From assembly GCA_900467685.1 (NCBI GenBank), contig UBQX01000017.1, positions 1 to 64,000 of the forward strand: DNA of 64,000 bases, given 5' to 3'. The notes below the pieces were generated by a model. The model was not told where the DNA came from and ran no database searches. It saw only the letters and a list, made by a program, of their open reading frames with translations. The DNA is from Hyphomicrobiales bacterium (GTDB lineage Bacteria; Pseudomonadota; Alphaproteobacteria; Rhizobiales; Rhizobiaceae). Position numbers and translations under genes: made by a program. Below are positions 19,096-26,413 of the stretch, piece by piece; position 1 is the stretch's first letter; every line of letters begins with the position of its first letter.

Positions 19096-20085
19096 ATGCC
19101 CACAGTTGCTCCGCTTGATCTCGAAGGCCACATCGCCGGCGCACATTTCCTCGGCGATGTTCCCTTCTTCACCGCGTCGTCCGGCGAGGTTCATCGGCTC
19201 GACATGGGCCACAAGACAGTTGTCGCCCATGAGGGCTTGCTGGCGTCCATCAAGGACGAGGCCAGCAACACGCTGGTGACGTCCGGCGAGGACGGCAAGG
19301 TCAACCGTATACACGACGATGGCCGCGTCGAGCTGTTGGCCGAGGAGCCGCGCAAGTGGATTTCGGTCATTGCCGCCGGTCCGCAAGGCGCGGTTGCCTA
19401 TGGTCTCGGCAAGGAGGCCAAGGTGCGGCTTGCCGATGGCACGGTGAAGAGCTTCACCGAGCAGCGCACGGTCGAAGCGATCGCCTTCGCGCCCAAGGGC
19501 CTGCGCATCGCAGCAGCCCGCTACAACGGCGTGACGCTGCATTGGGTGATGACGGCGGGTGCGCCGATCGATCTCGACTGGAAGGGCGCGCATAATGCCG
19601 TGACCTTCTCGCCCGATGGGCGCTTCGTCGTGACCGCCATGCAGGAAAATGCGCTCCATGGCTGGAAGATCGACGTCAAGCCCGGCGAAGAGGCCCGGCA
19701 CATGCGCATGACCGGCTATCCGGCCAAGGTCAAATCGCTCTCCTGGTCGGTCAAGGGCAAGTGGCTTGCCTCGTCCGGTGCGCCGGCGGCCATCGTCTGG
19801 CCGTTTTCGGCCAAGGACGGCCCGATGGGCAAGCCGCCGCTGGAGCTCGGCACGCGCGGCAACATCATGGCGACCGCCGTGTCCTGCCATCCGGCGGAAG
19901 AGGTGGTAGCCATCGGCTTCATCGACGGCATGATCCTTCTGGTTCGCCTGGCGGACGAGAAGGAAGTGGTGCTGCGCCGCCCGGGCAAGGGCGCGATTAC
20001 CTCCATGGCCTGGTCGAAGTCCGGCAAGATGCTGGCCTTTGCGTCGGAAGCTGGCGATTGCGGCGTGGTCGACATCGCGGGGTAA
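19096..20085 (+). CDS. WD40-repeat protein coupled to the CobW-type GTPase
   Basis: A 329-residue protein made of repeated beta-blade units, for instance HEGLLASIKDEASNTLVTSGEDGKV, AHNAVTFSPDGRFVVTAMQENALHGW and KGAITSMAWSKSGKMLAFASEAGDCGV. About seven blades fit, giving a full propeller that probably serves as a protein-binding platform. No signal peptide is visible, so it is cytoplasmic. The ATG follows the CobW-gene TAA with no gap; this pairing recurs in alphaproteobacteria and suggests that the propeller presents clients to, or regulates, the metallochaperone. A hairpin lies 62 bases after the stop. Confidence 0.88.
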   Translation: MPTVAPLDLEGHIAGAHFLGDVPFFTASSGEVHRLDMGHKTVVAHEGLLASIKDEASNTLVTSGEDGKVNRIHDDGRVELLAEEPRKWISVIAAGPQGAVAYGLGKEAKVRLADGTVKSFTEQRTVEAIAFAPKGLRIAAARYNGVTLHWVMTAGAPIDLDWKGAHNAVTFSPDGRFVVTAMQENALHGWKIDVKPGEEARHMRMTGYPAKVKSLSWSVKGKWLASSGAPAAIVWPFSAKDGPMGKPPLELGTRGNIMATAVSCHPAEEVVAIGFIDGMILLVRLADEKEVVLRRPGKGAITSMAWSKSGKMLAFASEAGDCGVVDIAG

Positions 20086-20146
20086 ACCCCGCCGCTCGGC
20101 CTTGCCATTTCTGTCGTTGAAATCTCTTCTTTGATCGACTCCTGAA

Positions 20147-20172
20147 GCTGCTGTTCCGCCGGGAACAGCAGC
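20147..20172 (+). terminator. Hairpin after the CobW/WD40 operon
   Basis: A perfect 11-bp stem (GCTGCTGTTCC with GGAACAGCAGC, loop GCCG). There is no strong T-run after it, so termination strength is uncertain. Confidence 0.55.
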
Positions 20173-20276
20173 GTCGTCGTCTCGCATCTATACCTGTCTC
20201 CATCAGATGCAAGCCAACCGGAGGCGAAAGCCTCCAGACGATCACTCAAGGCTCGGGATGAGCCATATCGGGAGAC

Positions 20277-20849
20277 ATGACCATGACCAAGATCCGCAAT
20301 CTCTTCGCACAATCCACTCTTGCCGCTGCACTCGTCATCGGCGCTGCCAATCTCGCACATGCCGATATCTCGAGCATGTCCACCTCCATCGGCGGACCCT
20401 CGAATGGCGGCCAGAGCGCCGGCAACAGCAACAACAGCACCGACAGCGTCGGCAGCAGCACCAACAATGGCGGCAACGGACCCGATGTCTTCACCTATGA
20501 CACGAAGCTGCCGAACAAGGTGAACCTGCCCAAGGTGCCGCTGCTGCCGAAAAAGCCCTGCCATGGCTCCCAGTGCAAGGTGCAGACCGCCTCGGTCGAT
20601 GGCAAGGTGTGCTTCTATACGGGCGCGAACTTCACAGGCGCGCATTTCTGCGCCTCGATCGGCACCAGCGCACCGCGCCTGCCGGCCACCTGGAACGACC
20701 GCATCTCCTCCGTCGAGGTGATCGGCCCCGCCAGCGTCAGGATCTGCTCGGACCGCGCCTATTCCGGTTCCTGCCTGGCGCTGAGCGGCAGCCGCGGCAT
20801 GCTGATCTCGCTCGACAAGGCGATTTCGTCCTACGCGGTGACGCGCTGA
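20277..20849 (+). CDS. Secreted beta/gamma-crystallin-like protein
   Basis: A 190-residue exported protein. Residues 1-29 form a signal peptide ending in AHA. Residues 30-70 are a low-complexity Ser/Asn/Gly linker. After a short proline/lysine segment, residues about 106-188 contain two Greek-key-like repeats: VCFYTGANFTGAHFCASIG with WNDRISSVEV, then RICSDRAYSGSCLALSG with LDKAISSYAV. This resembles beta/gamma-crystallin or peptidase-inhibitor I36 domains, which bind calcium or inhibit proteases. Six cysteines in the C-terminal part could form disulfides. Function is unknown; the gene stands alone. Confidence 0.75.
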   Translation: MTMTKIRNLFAQSTLAAALVIGAANLAHADISSMSTSIGGPSNGGQSAGNSNNSTDSVGSSTNNGGNGPDVFTYDTKLPNKVNLPKVPLLPKKPCHGSQCKVQTASVDGKVCFYTGANFTGAHFCASIGTSAPRLPATWNDRISSVEVIGPASVRICSDRAYSGSCLALSGSRGMLISLDKAISSYAVTR

Positions 20850-20892
20850 ACAGGTGAAGGCGGCAGCTCTGTCTGAGCAACCGCCTTTTGCT

Positions 20893-21336
20893 TCACCATT
20901 CCAGTTCCATATGCGGCCGGCCGTTGGAGGTTTTCTCCACGGTGCGGCCGTCTTCGCCGATCGTGCAGGTCACCCGCTTGCGGAAGGCGGAGAAGCTGTC
21001 GAAGGTGACGACATCCACCGGCTCTTCGAAGTCGAAGGTGATGCGGTAGCGCCCCGGCGCGTGGGTGAGCGCCTGCACGGAGAGGATTTCCGCCTTGAAG
21101 GGTTGGCCGAGATAGTGGCCTGTGACCTTCGAGCCGAGCATCCAGGGATTGAGCGGCGGGCGGTTGCCGGCTTTCGCGGCGAGCGTGTTCCAGTCGCGGA
21201 AGCCATATTGGGCCGCGATCAGTTCCAGCGCTTTCGAGTGGGTAATGTCCTGGGCTTCGTCCTTGAGCCGGGTGCGCAGGCGCTTGGCCTGATCCTTGAG
21301 GGTTTCGAGCGAGGGAATGGGCATCGATTGTGACAT
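20893..21336 (-). CDS. Glyoxalase-superfamily-like small protein
   Basis: A 147-residue cytoplasmic protein. The N-terminal IPSLETLKDQAKRLRTRLKDE and ITHSKALELIAAQYGFRDWNTLAA (residues 8-55) match a domain usually annotated as 'glyoxalase superfamily protein'. The second half (GHYLGQPFKAEIL, then VDVVTFDSFSAFRKRVT and SNGRPHMELEW) is the region conserved in the same group. No metal ligands of a true glyoxalase are evident, and I do not know a reaction for it. It reads leftward, divergent from the flavoprotein gene at 21630. Confidence 0.65.
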   Translation of the reverse strand: MSQSMPIPSLETLKDQAKRLRTRLKDEAQDITHSKALELIAAQYGFRDWNTLAAKAGNRPPLNPWMLGSKVTGHYLGQPFKAEILSVQALTHAPGRYRITFDFEEPVDVVTFDSFSAFRKRVTCTIGEDGRTVEKTSNGRPHMELEW

Positions 21337-21585
21337 GGTTGAAGTCCTTGTCGCATCCGCAGTGCCATGATCGGGACCCGCATTGCCGATGGCGCGAATG
21401 CATCAAAGCTTCGGTCATCAATCGTTTTCGATGCCATTCCAAAGGAACTGCATCGCGGAACTTCACCAGGGCTGCAAGCCAGCGGGCGGCAGGCGTTCCT
21501 TCAGCCTTCCGCATTCCTATGCGCCGCACGGGGCAAAAAGTCAAACCTGCGGCAATCGGTCAGCGAGGACGGGCTTGGAAAAGAC

Positions 21586-21623
21586 AGAATATTCTCTATA
21601 TATATGAAAATCGATATATGGAG
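21586..21623. promoter_or_regulatory. AT-rich palindromic leader before the flavoprotein gene
   Basis: A perfect 10-base palindrome (AGAATATTCT, 21586-21595) is followed by ATATATATGAAAATCGATATAT, itself roughly symmetric, just before the ribosome binding site. ArsR-type repressors that sense sulfide or persulfide bind AT-rich dyads of this style upstream of sulfide:quinone reductase genes; no such repressor gene is adjacent here. Confidence 0.35.
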
Positions 21624-21629
21624 ATTGAC

Positions 21630-22757
21630 GTGACGACCATTACCATTCTCGGATCTGGCTTCGGGGCCCTGACGGCCATTCGTTCGTTGCGCCGTCGCGG
21701 CGTCGATGCGGAGATCGTCGTGATCTCGCCGCGCGATGCGCTGCATTATCTGCCCAGTTCGATCTGGCTTCCGGCGGGTCTGCGAAAGGCTGAGCGGCTG
21801 AAAGTGCCGCTGTCGCGCTTCTTCGACAAGCATCGCGTCAAATTCGTCAAGGCTAGCGTCCTGCACGTTGAGGAGGGCGGTCGCAGCGTCGTGACCGACG
21901 CCGGGACCTTCCGCAACGATCAGCTGCTCATTGCAGCCGGCGGAAGGTTTCTCAAGAAGCTGCCCGGCATCGAACACGCTCTGACGCCCTGCGAGGGCAT
22001 CGCGGTCGGAGAAGAGATTTCCCGACGGCTGGAGTCCATGCAGGGCGGCACGATTGCCGTTGGTTTTGCCGCCAATCCGAATGAGCAGCAGGCGGTGCGC
22101 GGCGGACCGATGTTCGAATTCCTGTTCATCATCGATACGCTGCTCAGACGGCAGGGGCGGCGCGAGCGGTTCAAGCTCGTCTTCTTCAATCCCTCCACGA
22201 GACCCGGCCAGCGGCTTGGCGAGAAGGCCGTGGACGGCCTGCTGAAGGAAATGGCGGCACGCGGGATCGAGACGCATCTCGGCCACAAGCTGGTCCGGTT
22301 CGAGGCGGACAGGGTTGTAACCGAAGGCGGCGAAGTGCAGGCGGATCTCATTCTCTTCATGCCCGGCATGACGGGGCCGGCTTTCCTGGCCGGGTCCGAT
22401 TTGCCGCTTTCGCCTGGCGGCATGATTGCTGCGGACGAGATGTGCCGCGTCAAGGACCGGCCAGGGGTCTGGGTCGTTGGCGATTCGGGCAGCTTTCCGG
22501 GGCCGGATTGGATGCCGAAACAGGCGCATCAGGCGGATTTGCAGGCAGAAGCGGCAGCGGAGAACATTGCTGCCGTGCTGGCCGGCACTGAGCCCCAGCG
22601 AAAATTCAGGCCGGAGCTGATCTGCATCGTCGATACGCTTGACGCCGGCATGCTGATCTTTCGCAATGCGAAGCGAAACATCCTATTGCCGAAAAGCCGC
22701 ATATTCCACTGGACGAAGCGTTACTTCGAGAGCCACTATCTCAAGTCGTTTCGCTGA
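21630..22757 (+). CDS. NAD(P)/FAD-dependent oxidoreductase, sulfide:quinone reductase-like
   Basis: A 375-residue flavoprotein. It begins with a dinucleotide fold (TITILGSGFGALTAIRSLRR), continues with a second nucleotide-binding region near residue 140, and ends with GVWVVGDSGSFPGPDWMPKQAHQADLQAEAAAENI, the FAD-binding segment of the SQR/flavocytochrome c sulfide dehydrogenase group. The C-terminal ILLPKSRIFHWTKRYFESHYLKSF tail resembles the membrane-binding end of these enzymes. GTG at 21630 is preferred because GGAG lies 6 bases upstream; ATG at 21618 lacks a site. It probably oxidises sulfide or a related reductant with quinone; substrate is inferred. Confidence 0.8.
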   Translation: MTTITILGSGFGALTAIRSLRRRGVDAEIVVISPRDALHYLPSSIWLPAGLRKAERLKVPLSRFFDKHRVKFVKASVLHVEEGGRSVVTDAGTFRNDQLLIAAGGRFLKKLPGIEHALTPCEGIAVGEEISRRLESMQGGTIAVGFAANPNEQQAVRGGPMFEFLFIIDTLLRRQGRRERFKLVFFNPSTRPGQRLGEKAVDGLLKEMAARGIETHLGHKLVRFEADRVVTEGGEVQADLILFMPGMTGPAFLAGSDLPLSPGGMIAADEMCRVKDRPGVWVVGDSGSFPGPDWMPKQAHQADLQAEAAAENIAAVLAGTEPQRKFRPELICIVDTLDAGMLIFRNAKRNILLPKSRIFHWTKRYFESHYLKSFR

Positions 22758-22765
22758 GTGCAACG

Positions 22766-23416
22766 TCAGCTGATGGCCGGAACGGCCATCAGAACCGCCA
22801 CGTAATGGATCACGGCCGCAGCCAGCACATGGGTGTGCCAGATGGCGCGCGAATAGGGCAGGCGGTCGAAGTGGTAGAAGATCGTGCCGGCCGTGTAGGT
22901 GACGCCGCCCACCAGCAGCAGGATGAGCACGCTCGGATGCAGGTTCTGGATCAGCGGCCAGACGGCGACGATGCCCAGCCAGCCCATGCCGAGATAGAGG
23001 AAGAAGCCGGCCCGCGGCCAGCGATGGAAGAAAGCCAGCTTCATCACGATGCCGACGATGGCGAGGGTCCATGAGGAAATCGCCAGACCCCAGCCGAGCC
23101 AGCCGCCAAGGCCGATGATCCCGATCGGCGTATAGGTGCCGGCGATCATGAGATAGATGGCCGCATGGTCGAATCGGCGCAGCACGGCGCGAACCTTGCC
23201 ATGGACCGTGAGATTGTAGGCTGCGGAGAACGAGAAGGTGGCGATCAGCCCGACGCCGTAGACGGTGAGCGGCCAGATCCAGTCTGCCGGCAGCCGCAGG
23301 CTTGCCCACACGATCAGAGCTGACGTGGCAGCAATCGCAAAGGCCACGCCGATCACATGGACAACGCCATCGGCGAAATGTTCCCAAGGCGTATGCGGCA
23401 GCTGAAATCGGGTCAT
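22766..23416 (-). CDS. Hemolysin III / PAQR-family membrane protein
   Basis: A 216-residue protein with seven hydrophobic segments. PAQR landmarks are the N-terminal HFADGVVHVIGVAFAIAA, the central LRRFDHAAIYLMIAGTYTP and the C-terminal RAIWHTHVLAAAVIHYVAV. In the family's first metal motif (S-x3-H) the histidine is replaced: the sequence reads SAAYN. The two later histidines are kept. Bacterial members are often called hemolysin III, but their true role is poorly known and may be lipid or metal related. It is convergent with the flavoprotein gene, with only 8 bases between stops. Confidence 0.85.
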   Translation of the reverse strand: MTRFQLPHTPWEHFADGVVHVIGVAFAIAATSALIVWASLRLPADWIWPLTVYGVGLIATFSFSAAYNLTVHGKVRAVLRRFDHAAIYLMIAGTYTPIGIIGLGGWLGWGLAISSWTLAIVGIVMKLAFFHRWPRAGFFLYLGMGWLGIVAVWPLIQNLHPSVLILLLVGGVTYTAGTIFYHFDRLPYSRAIWHTHVLAAAVIHYVAVLMAVPAIS

Positions 23417-23583
23417 GGGGTGGTCTTGGATCTCGTCGGGGTGGTTTGTGGGCGCAGTTTACCGGCCAGACTTGCGCAAGGCAATCGCCGCCGCTGCGAC
23501 ATTCGAGCCCGTCTGGCGGCAAGATTAATCAGCCGTAAGAGTCATGATTATGACTGACAAAGGCGCGTATCGCCGAAATGCAA

Positions 23584-23613
23584 AAGGGCTCAGCAATTTC
23601 TTGCTAAGCCCTT
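23584..23613 (-). terminator. Terminator downstream of tRNA-Val
   Basis: A 13-bp stem with one mismatch (AAGGGCTCAGCAA with TTGCTAAGCCCTT, loop TTTC), beginning 8 bases after the tRNA 3' end and followed on the minus strand by TTTTG. Confidence 0.75.
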
Positions 23614-23621
23614 GAAAAGGA

Positions 23622-23696
<75 letters not shown>

Positions 23697-23750
23697 ATCC
23701 GATGTCGGCGCATAGATCATAAAATGCTTTGCGCCGTCAATAGGGTATTT

Positions 23751-23782
23751 GAAGCTTTTTTTCCAATCGGTGGAAAAGCTTC
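23751..23782 (-). terminator. Inverted repeat downstream of cpdR
   Basis: GAAGCTTTTTTTCCA and TGGAAAAGCTTC pair across ATCGG with three looped-out T residues, about 14 bases beyond the cpdR stop codon. It is AT-rich and could end the cpdR transcript. Confidence 0.5.
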
Positions 23783-23795
23783 CGCTGTCGCCTGA

Positions 23796-24158
23796 TCAGG
23801 CGGCCAGCATCTTGTTGACCTCGTCGACGAGGTCGCGAAGGTGGAAGGGCTTGGAGAGGACCTTGGCGTCCTTGGGGGCGCGGGAATCCGGGTTCAGCGC
23901 CACGGCGGCGAAGCCGGTGATGAACATGACCTTGAGGTCCGGGTCGAGCTCGGTGGCGCGGCGGGCGAGTTCGATCCCGTCCATTTCCGGCATCACGATG
24001 TCGGTCAGAAGCAGCGAGAAGGGCTCTTCGCGCAGACGGTCGTAGGCGCTGGCGCCATTGTCATAAGACATGACGTTATAGCCGGCGCGTTCCAGCGCCT
24101 TGACCAGGAAACGGCGCATGTCGTTGTCGTCTTCTGCAAGGAGGATCTTCTGGGTCAT
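23796..24158 (-). CDS. cpdR: Cell-cycle response regulator CpdR
   Basis: A 120-residue stand-alone receiver domain. The acidic pocket is AEDDND, the phosphorylated Asp is Asp53 in LLLTDIVMPEMDG, then MFITGF and the lysine in VLSKPFHLRDLVDEV follow. The sequence closely fits rhizobial CpdR1. Unphosphorylated CpdR sends ClpXP to the cell pole and primes it to degrade cell-cycle regulators; the CckA-ChpT phosphorelay turns it off. The chain ends in Leu-Ala-Ala, in line with CpdR being a ClpXP substrate itself. ATG at 24158 gives the standard length and follows AGAGAA; ATG at 24170 is an alternative. Confidence 0.93.
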   Translation of the reverse strand: MTQKILLAEDDNDMRRFLVKALERAGYNVMSYDNGASAYDRLREEPFSLLLTDIVMPEMDGIELARRATELDPDLKVMFITGFAAVALNPDSRAPKDAKVLSKPFHLRDLVDEVNKMLAA

Positions 24159-24371
24159 TTTCTCTGACATCTGGTGTTTTCTCGTTCTGGCATATGAACA
24201 TGAGTTGTATGCTGGAGCGGGTAAATTTCCCGTGAACACGGCCAGCCAAGGCTATGTATAACGCATGAGAAGCCGTTTTGGCTCCCCCGAATGGTTTTGA
24301 CTTCACGCCCGCCTGCTGGCAACATGTTTGACACTGCAAATCACCAGAACAACAAAACATGGTAAAGGGGA

Positions 24372-25259
24372 ATGATGCGCGGACCGGCCGAGGAAAACAT
24401 CGACTTCGAGGTCTTCGAGCCCGCCGCTCACACAATCCCCTTTGTGTTCAACTCGCCGCATAGCGGACGCCGCTACAGCCGCGATTTCATGGCCCAGTCG
24501 CGGCTTGACCCGCTGACGATTCGAAAATCCGAAGACGTCTATGTCGATGAACTGTTCATCTCGGCCGTGTCGCTTGGCGCGCCGATGCTGATCGCGCATT
24601 TCCCGCGCGCCTTTCTCGATGTGAACCGCGAGCCTTACGAGCTCGATCCGCGCATGTTCATTGGCGAACTGCCATCGCATGTGAACCGCAACTCGGTGCG
24701 CGTTGCCGGCGGGCTCGGGACCATTCCGCGCATCGTTGCGGAGAATACCGAGATCTATCGCACACGGTTGACGGCGGAAGAGGGGCTGGATCGCATCGAG
24801 GCGGTCTACAAGCCCTACCACGCCTGCCTGCGCAAGCTGATCGCCCGAACGCATGTCTGCTTCGGCCAGGCCATCCTCATCGATTGCCATTCCATGCCCG
24901 GCAATATCCGCATTCCCGGCTCTCCGGAAAAGCCGGAGATCGTGATCGGGGATCGTTATGGCACAAGCGCTTCCTCGCGGCTCACCCGTGCGGCCAGCGA
25001 TATCTTGACCGACCTCGGTTTCGCCACCGTGCGCAACAAACCCTATGCCGGCGGCTTCATCACCGAACATTACGGACGCCCCGCGCGCAGCCTTCATGCC
25101 ATCCAGATCGAGGTGAACCGGTCGCTTTATGTGGACGAGACGACGCTGGAGCGGAAGCCGGAGTTTCTTCTGGTGGCCGGGTTGCTGCGGGAGTTCATGA
25201 TGCGGCTGGCGGATTATGTGGTCGAGACGTCGGGCGACATGGCGTTTGCGGCGGAGTAG
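24372..25259 (+). CDS. N-formylglutamate amidohydrolase family protein
   Basis: A 295-residue metal-dependent hydrolase. Family landmarks are FVFNSPHSGRRY (about residues 24-35), the SEDVYVDELF segment, DVNREPYELD, LIDCHSMPGN (about 171-180) and EVNRSLYVDE near the C-terminus. Family members cleave N-formylglutamate in the five-step histidine degradation route, but many rhizobial copies stand outside hut operons, as here, so the substrate may differ. A second, distant paralogue is at 62416-63204. It is divergent from cpdR and followed by a long repeat-rich region. Confidence 0.88.
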   Translation: MMRGPAEENIDFEVFEPAAHTIPFVFNSPHSGRRYSRDFMAQSRLDPLTIRKSEDVYVDELFISAVSLGAPMLIAHFPRAFLDVNREPYELDPRMFIGELPSHVNRNSVRVAGGLGTIPRIVAENTEIYRTRLTAEEGLDRIEAVYKPYHACLRKLIARTHVCFGQAILIDCHSMPGNIRIPGSPEKPEIVIGDRYGTSASSRLTRAASDILTDLGFATVRNKPYAGGFITEHYGRPARSLHAIQIEVNRSLYVDETTLERKPEFLLVAGLLREFMMRLADYVVETSGDMAFAAE

Positions 25260-25267
25260 GGGTTCTT

Positions 25268-25446
25268 CCTCTCGCCTTGTGGGAGAGGATAGCTCGCCCC
25301 AAGAGGTGAAGCCGATTGGCTTGGCGAGCTTTGTGAGGGGGAATTGCGGGGGATGTCGGGGATAAATTTGCCCCCTCACCTGCGATTTCTAACATTTAGC
25401 TGAAGCTAAGATGTTGAAATCGCTTCCTCTCCCACAAGGGGAGAGG
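25268..25446. repeat. Intergenic element with nested inverted repeats
   Basis: Terminal 21-base inverted repeats (25268-25288 and 25426-25446, one mismatch) each form a CCTCTC...GAGAGG palindrome around CTTGTGG. Inside are two more dyads: AGCTCGCC with GGCGAGCT (25291-25330) and GCGATTTC...GAAATCGC (25382-25423). It has no coding frame and resembles small non-autonomous palindromic elements common between rhizobial genes. Mobility is not shown. Confidence 0.65.
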
Positions 25447-25467
25447 CTGGGCCGCACCCTCTCCTCC

Positions 25468-25570
25468 GTCATCCTCGGGCCTGTCCCGAGGATCTGCTGA
25501 CGAGACCGAGCAAACGACGGTGCGGCGTGAATTCGGCGTAGCAGATCCTCTGGTCAAGCCAGAGGATGAC
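25468..25570. repeat. RIME-like palindromic repeat pair
   Basis: A 103-base element: GTCATCCTCGGG...CCCGAGGATCTGC at the left and GCAGATCCTCTGG...CCAGAGGATGAC at the right. Each end is a palindrome and the ends are inverted copies. The length matches the roughly 100-base RIME elements of rhizobia, and the termini match those of the elements at 10957 and 48831. Confidence 0.8.
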
Positions 25571-26120
25571 GACCGAGAGGGGGGAACGAGGGTGCCTCAA
25601 GTGAGCGCCGCAAGAAAAAATTCATCCCGCAATTTCCCCGTTATCGCATCTCCTCTTATCCTAAACCCCTTCCGCCACCGGATGGGCTCGCGACGACGGG
25701 CTCAGGCGGGAGGAGAGCTTGATGGCGTCCCTCGTAACGTGCGGCGGATGTCATCAGGGGGCGCGGGCGGCGGTGAGTCTTACAACCTCACCGAAACGAC
25801 TCCCCCGATGGGCTGCGAATAGCTCGGCGGCCTGGCTACGCCAGAGAACCCGTCTGCCTCCGCAGGCGGTTTAGCGAGGCGGCCCGCGCTTGAGGACTGG
25901 AGTCGGATGAGGCTCCCCTCGGTAATCTCGACGGGTCGCGCTGGCGCTCCGCCGTTATTTTTAAACTACCAATCAGGGCGGCGCGTCAGCGTGGCTCTCC
26001 GGAGGCGATTGCCCAGAGACAGGGGTAAGAGCGATAGGACCGGAGGCAAACTCGGGAGAGGTTTTTTCCGAGGGTTTTGGCGTGGACGGTCTGGCTGTCC
26101 CCCAAGACGGCGGTGCTGCA
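25571..26120. other. Non-coding region, unassigned, with possible local RNA structure
   Basis: About 550 bases with no credible gene: frames on both strands lack start sites with ribosome binding sites and recognisable products. Several short stems can be drawn, such as GGTGAG with CTCACC near 25772-25792 and CTGGC with GCCAG near 25835. I looked for signatures of RNase P RNA, tmRNA and SRP RNA and found none. It may be degraded repeat DNA or an unrecognised structured RNA. Confidence 0.5.
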
Positions 26121-26126
26121 TGACCG

Positions 26127-26205
26127 AAAAAAAACCGCGCCGTTGGGCGCGGTCAAATCTAGGGAGGAAACACCCAAGGAGGGTATTACAGCCGCGAGCG
26201 ACTGT
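26127..26205 (-). ncRNA. mmgR: Small RNA of the suhB / MmgR (alpha-r8) family
   Basis: A transcript of about 79 bases can be read on the minus strand from near 26205. Its 5' hairpin pairs ACAG with CTGT. The middle holds ACCC-TCCTT-GGGT, a small stem exposing an anti-Shine-Dalgarno loop, then single-stranded TTTCCTCCCTAG. It ends in a perfect terminator (ACCGCGCC with GGCGCGGT) and eight T residues. The TTTCCTCCCTAG core, terminator, size and position divergent from an inositol-monophosphatase-family gene match the suhB RNA motif, known as MmgR in Sinorhizobium, where it limits polyhydroxybutyrate storage. The family name rests on remembered motif features, not a covariance search. Confidence 0.8.
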
Positions 26206-26211
26206 AAGATG

Positions 26212-26240
26212 ACATTAATATTGCACCGCACCAATGTCAA
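26212..26240 (-). promoter_or_regulatory. Sigma-70 promoter of the small RNA
   Basis: On the minus strand, a perfect TTGACA (26235-26240) and TAATGT (26212-26217) are separated by 17 bases. Transcription would begin near 26205, which gives an RNA ending exactly at the T-run. Confidence 0.8.
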
Positions 26241-26413
26241 CGGATTTGGCACAGGATTTAAGCAGAATTTTTTCGTGCTCAAATTTTACCCACTCCTGAT
26301 GGAAGTGGCGGCAAATGTGAAGAGACGCTCTTTTCTCCGCCGCGAAATTCCGGTTTAAGCATAGCGATATCTGCACACGAAAAGCGCGGCTCGCGCGCCG
26401 ACACGAGGACCCC

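Noticed and set aside
17668..20187. 839-codon minus-strand frame opposite the CobW and WD40 genes
   Set aside because: It runs across two well-supported plus-strand genes and has no domain.
25571..26120. Possible RNase P RNA, tmRNA or SRP RNA
   Set aside because: None of the diagnostic sequences (GAGGAAAGTCC, GGTTCGA-type acceptor piece, GGTCAGGTCCGGAAGG-like loop) is present on either strand.
25520..26212. Short open frames within the repeat-rich gap
   Set aside because: They start inside or beside palindromic repeats, and no product is recognisable.
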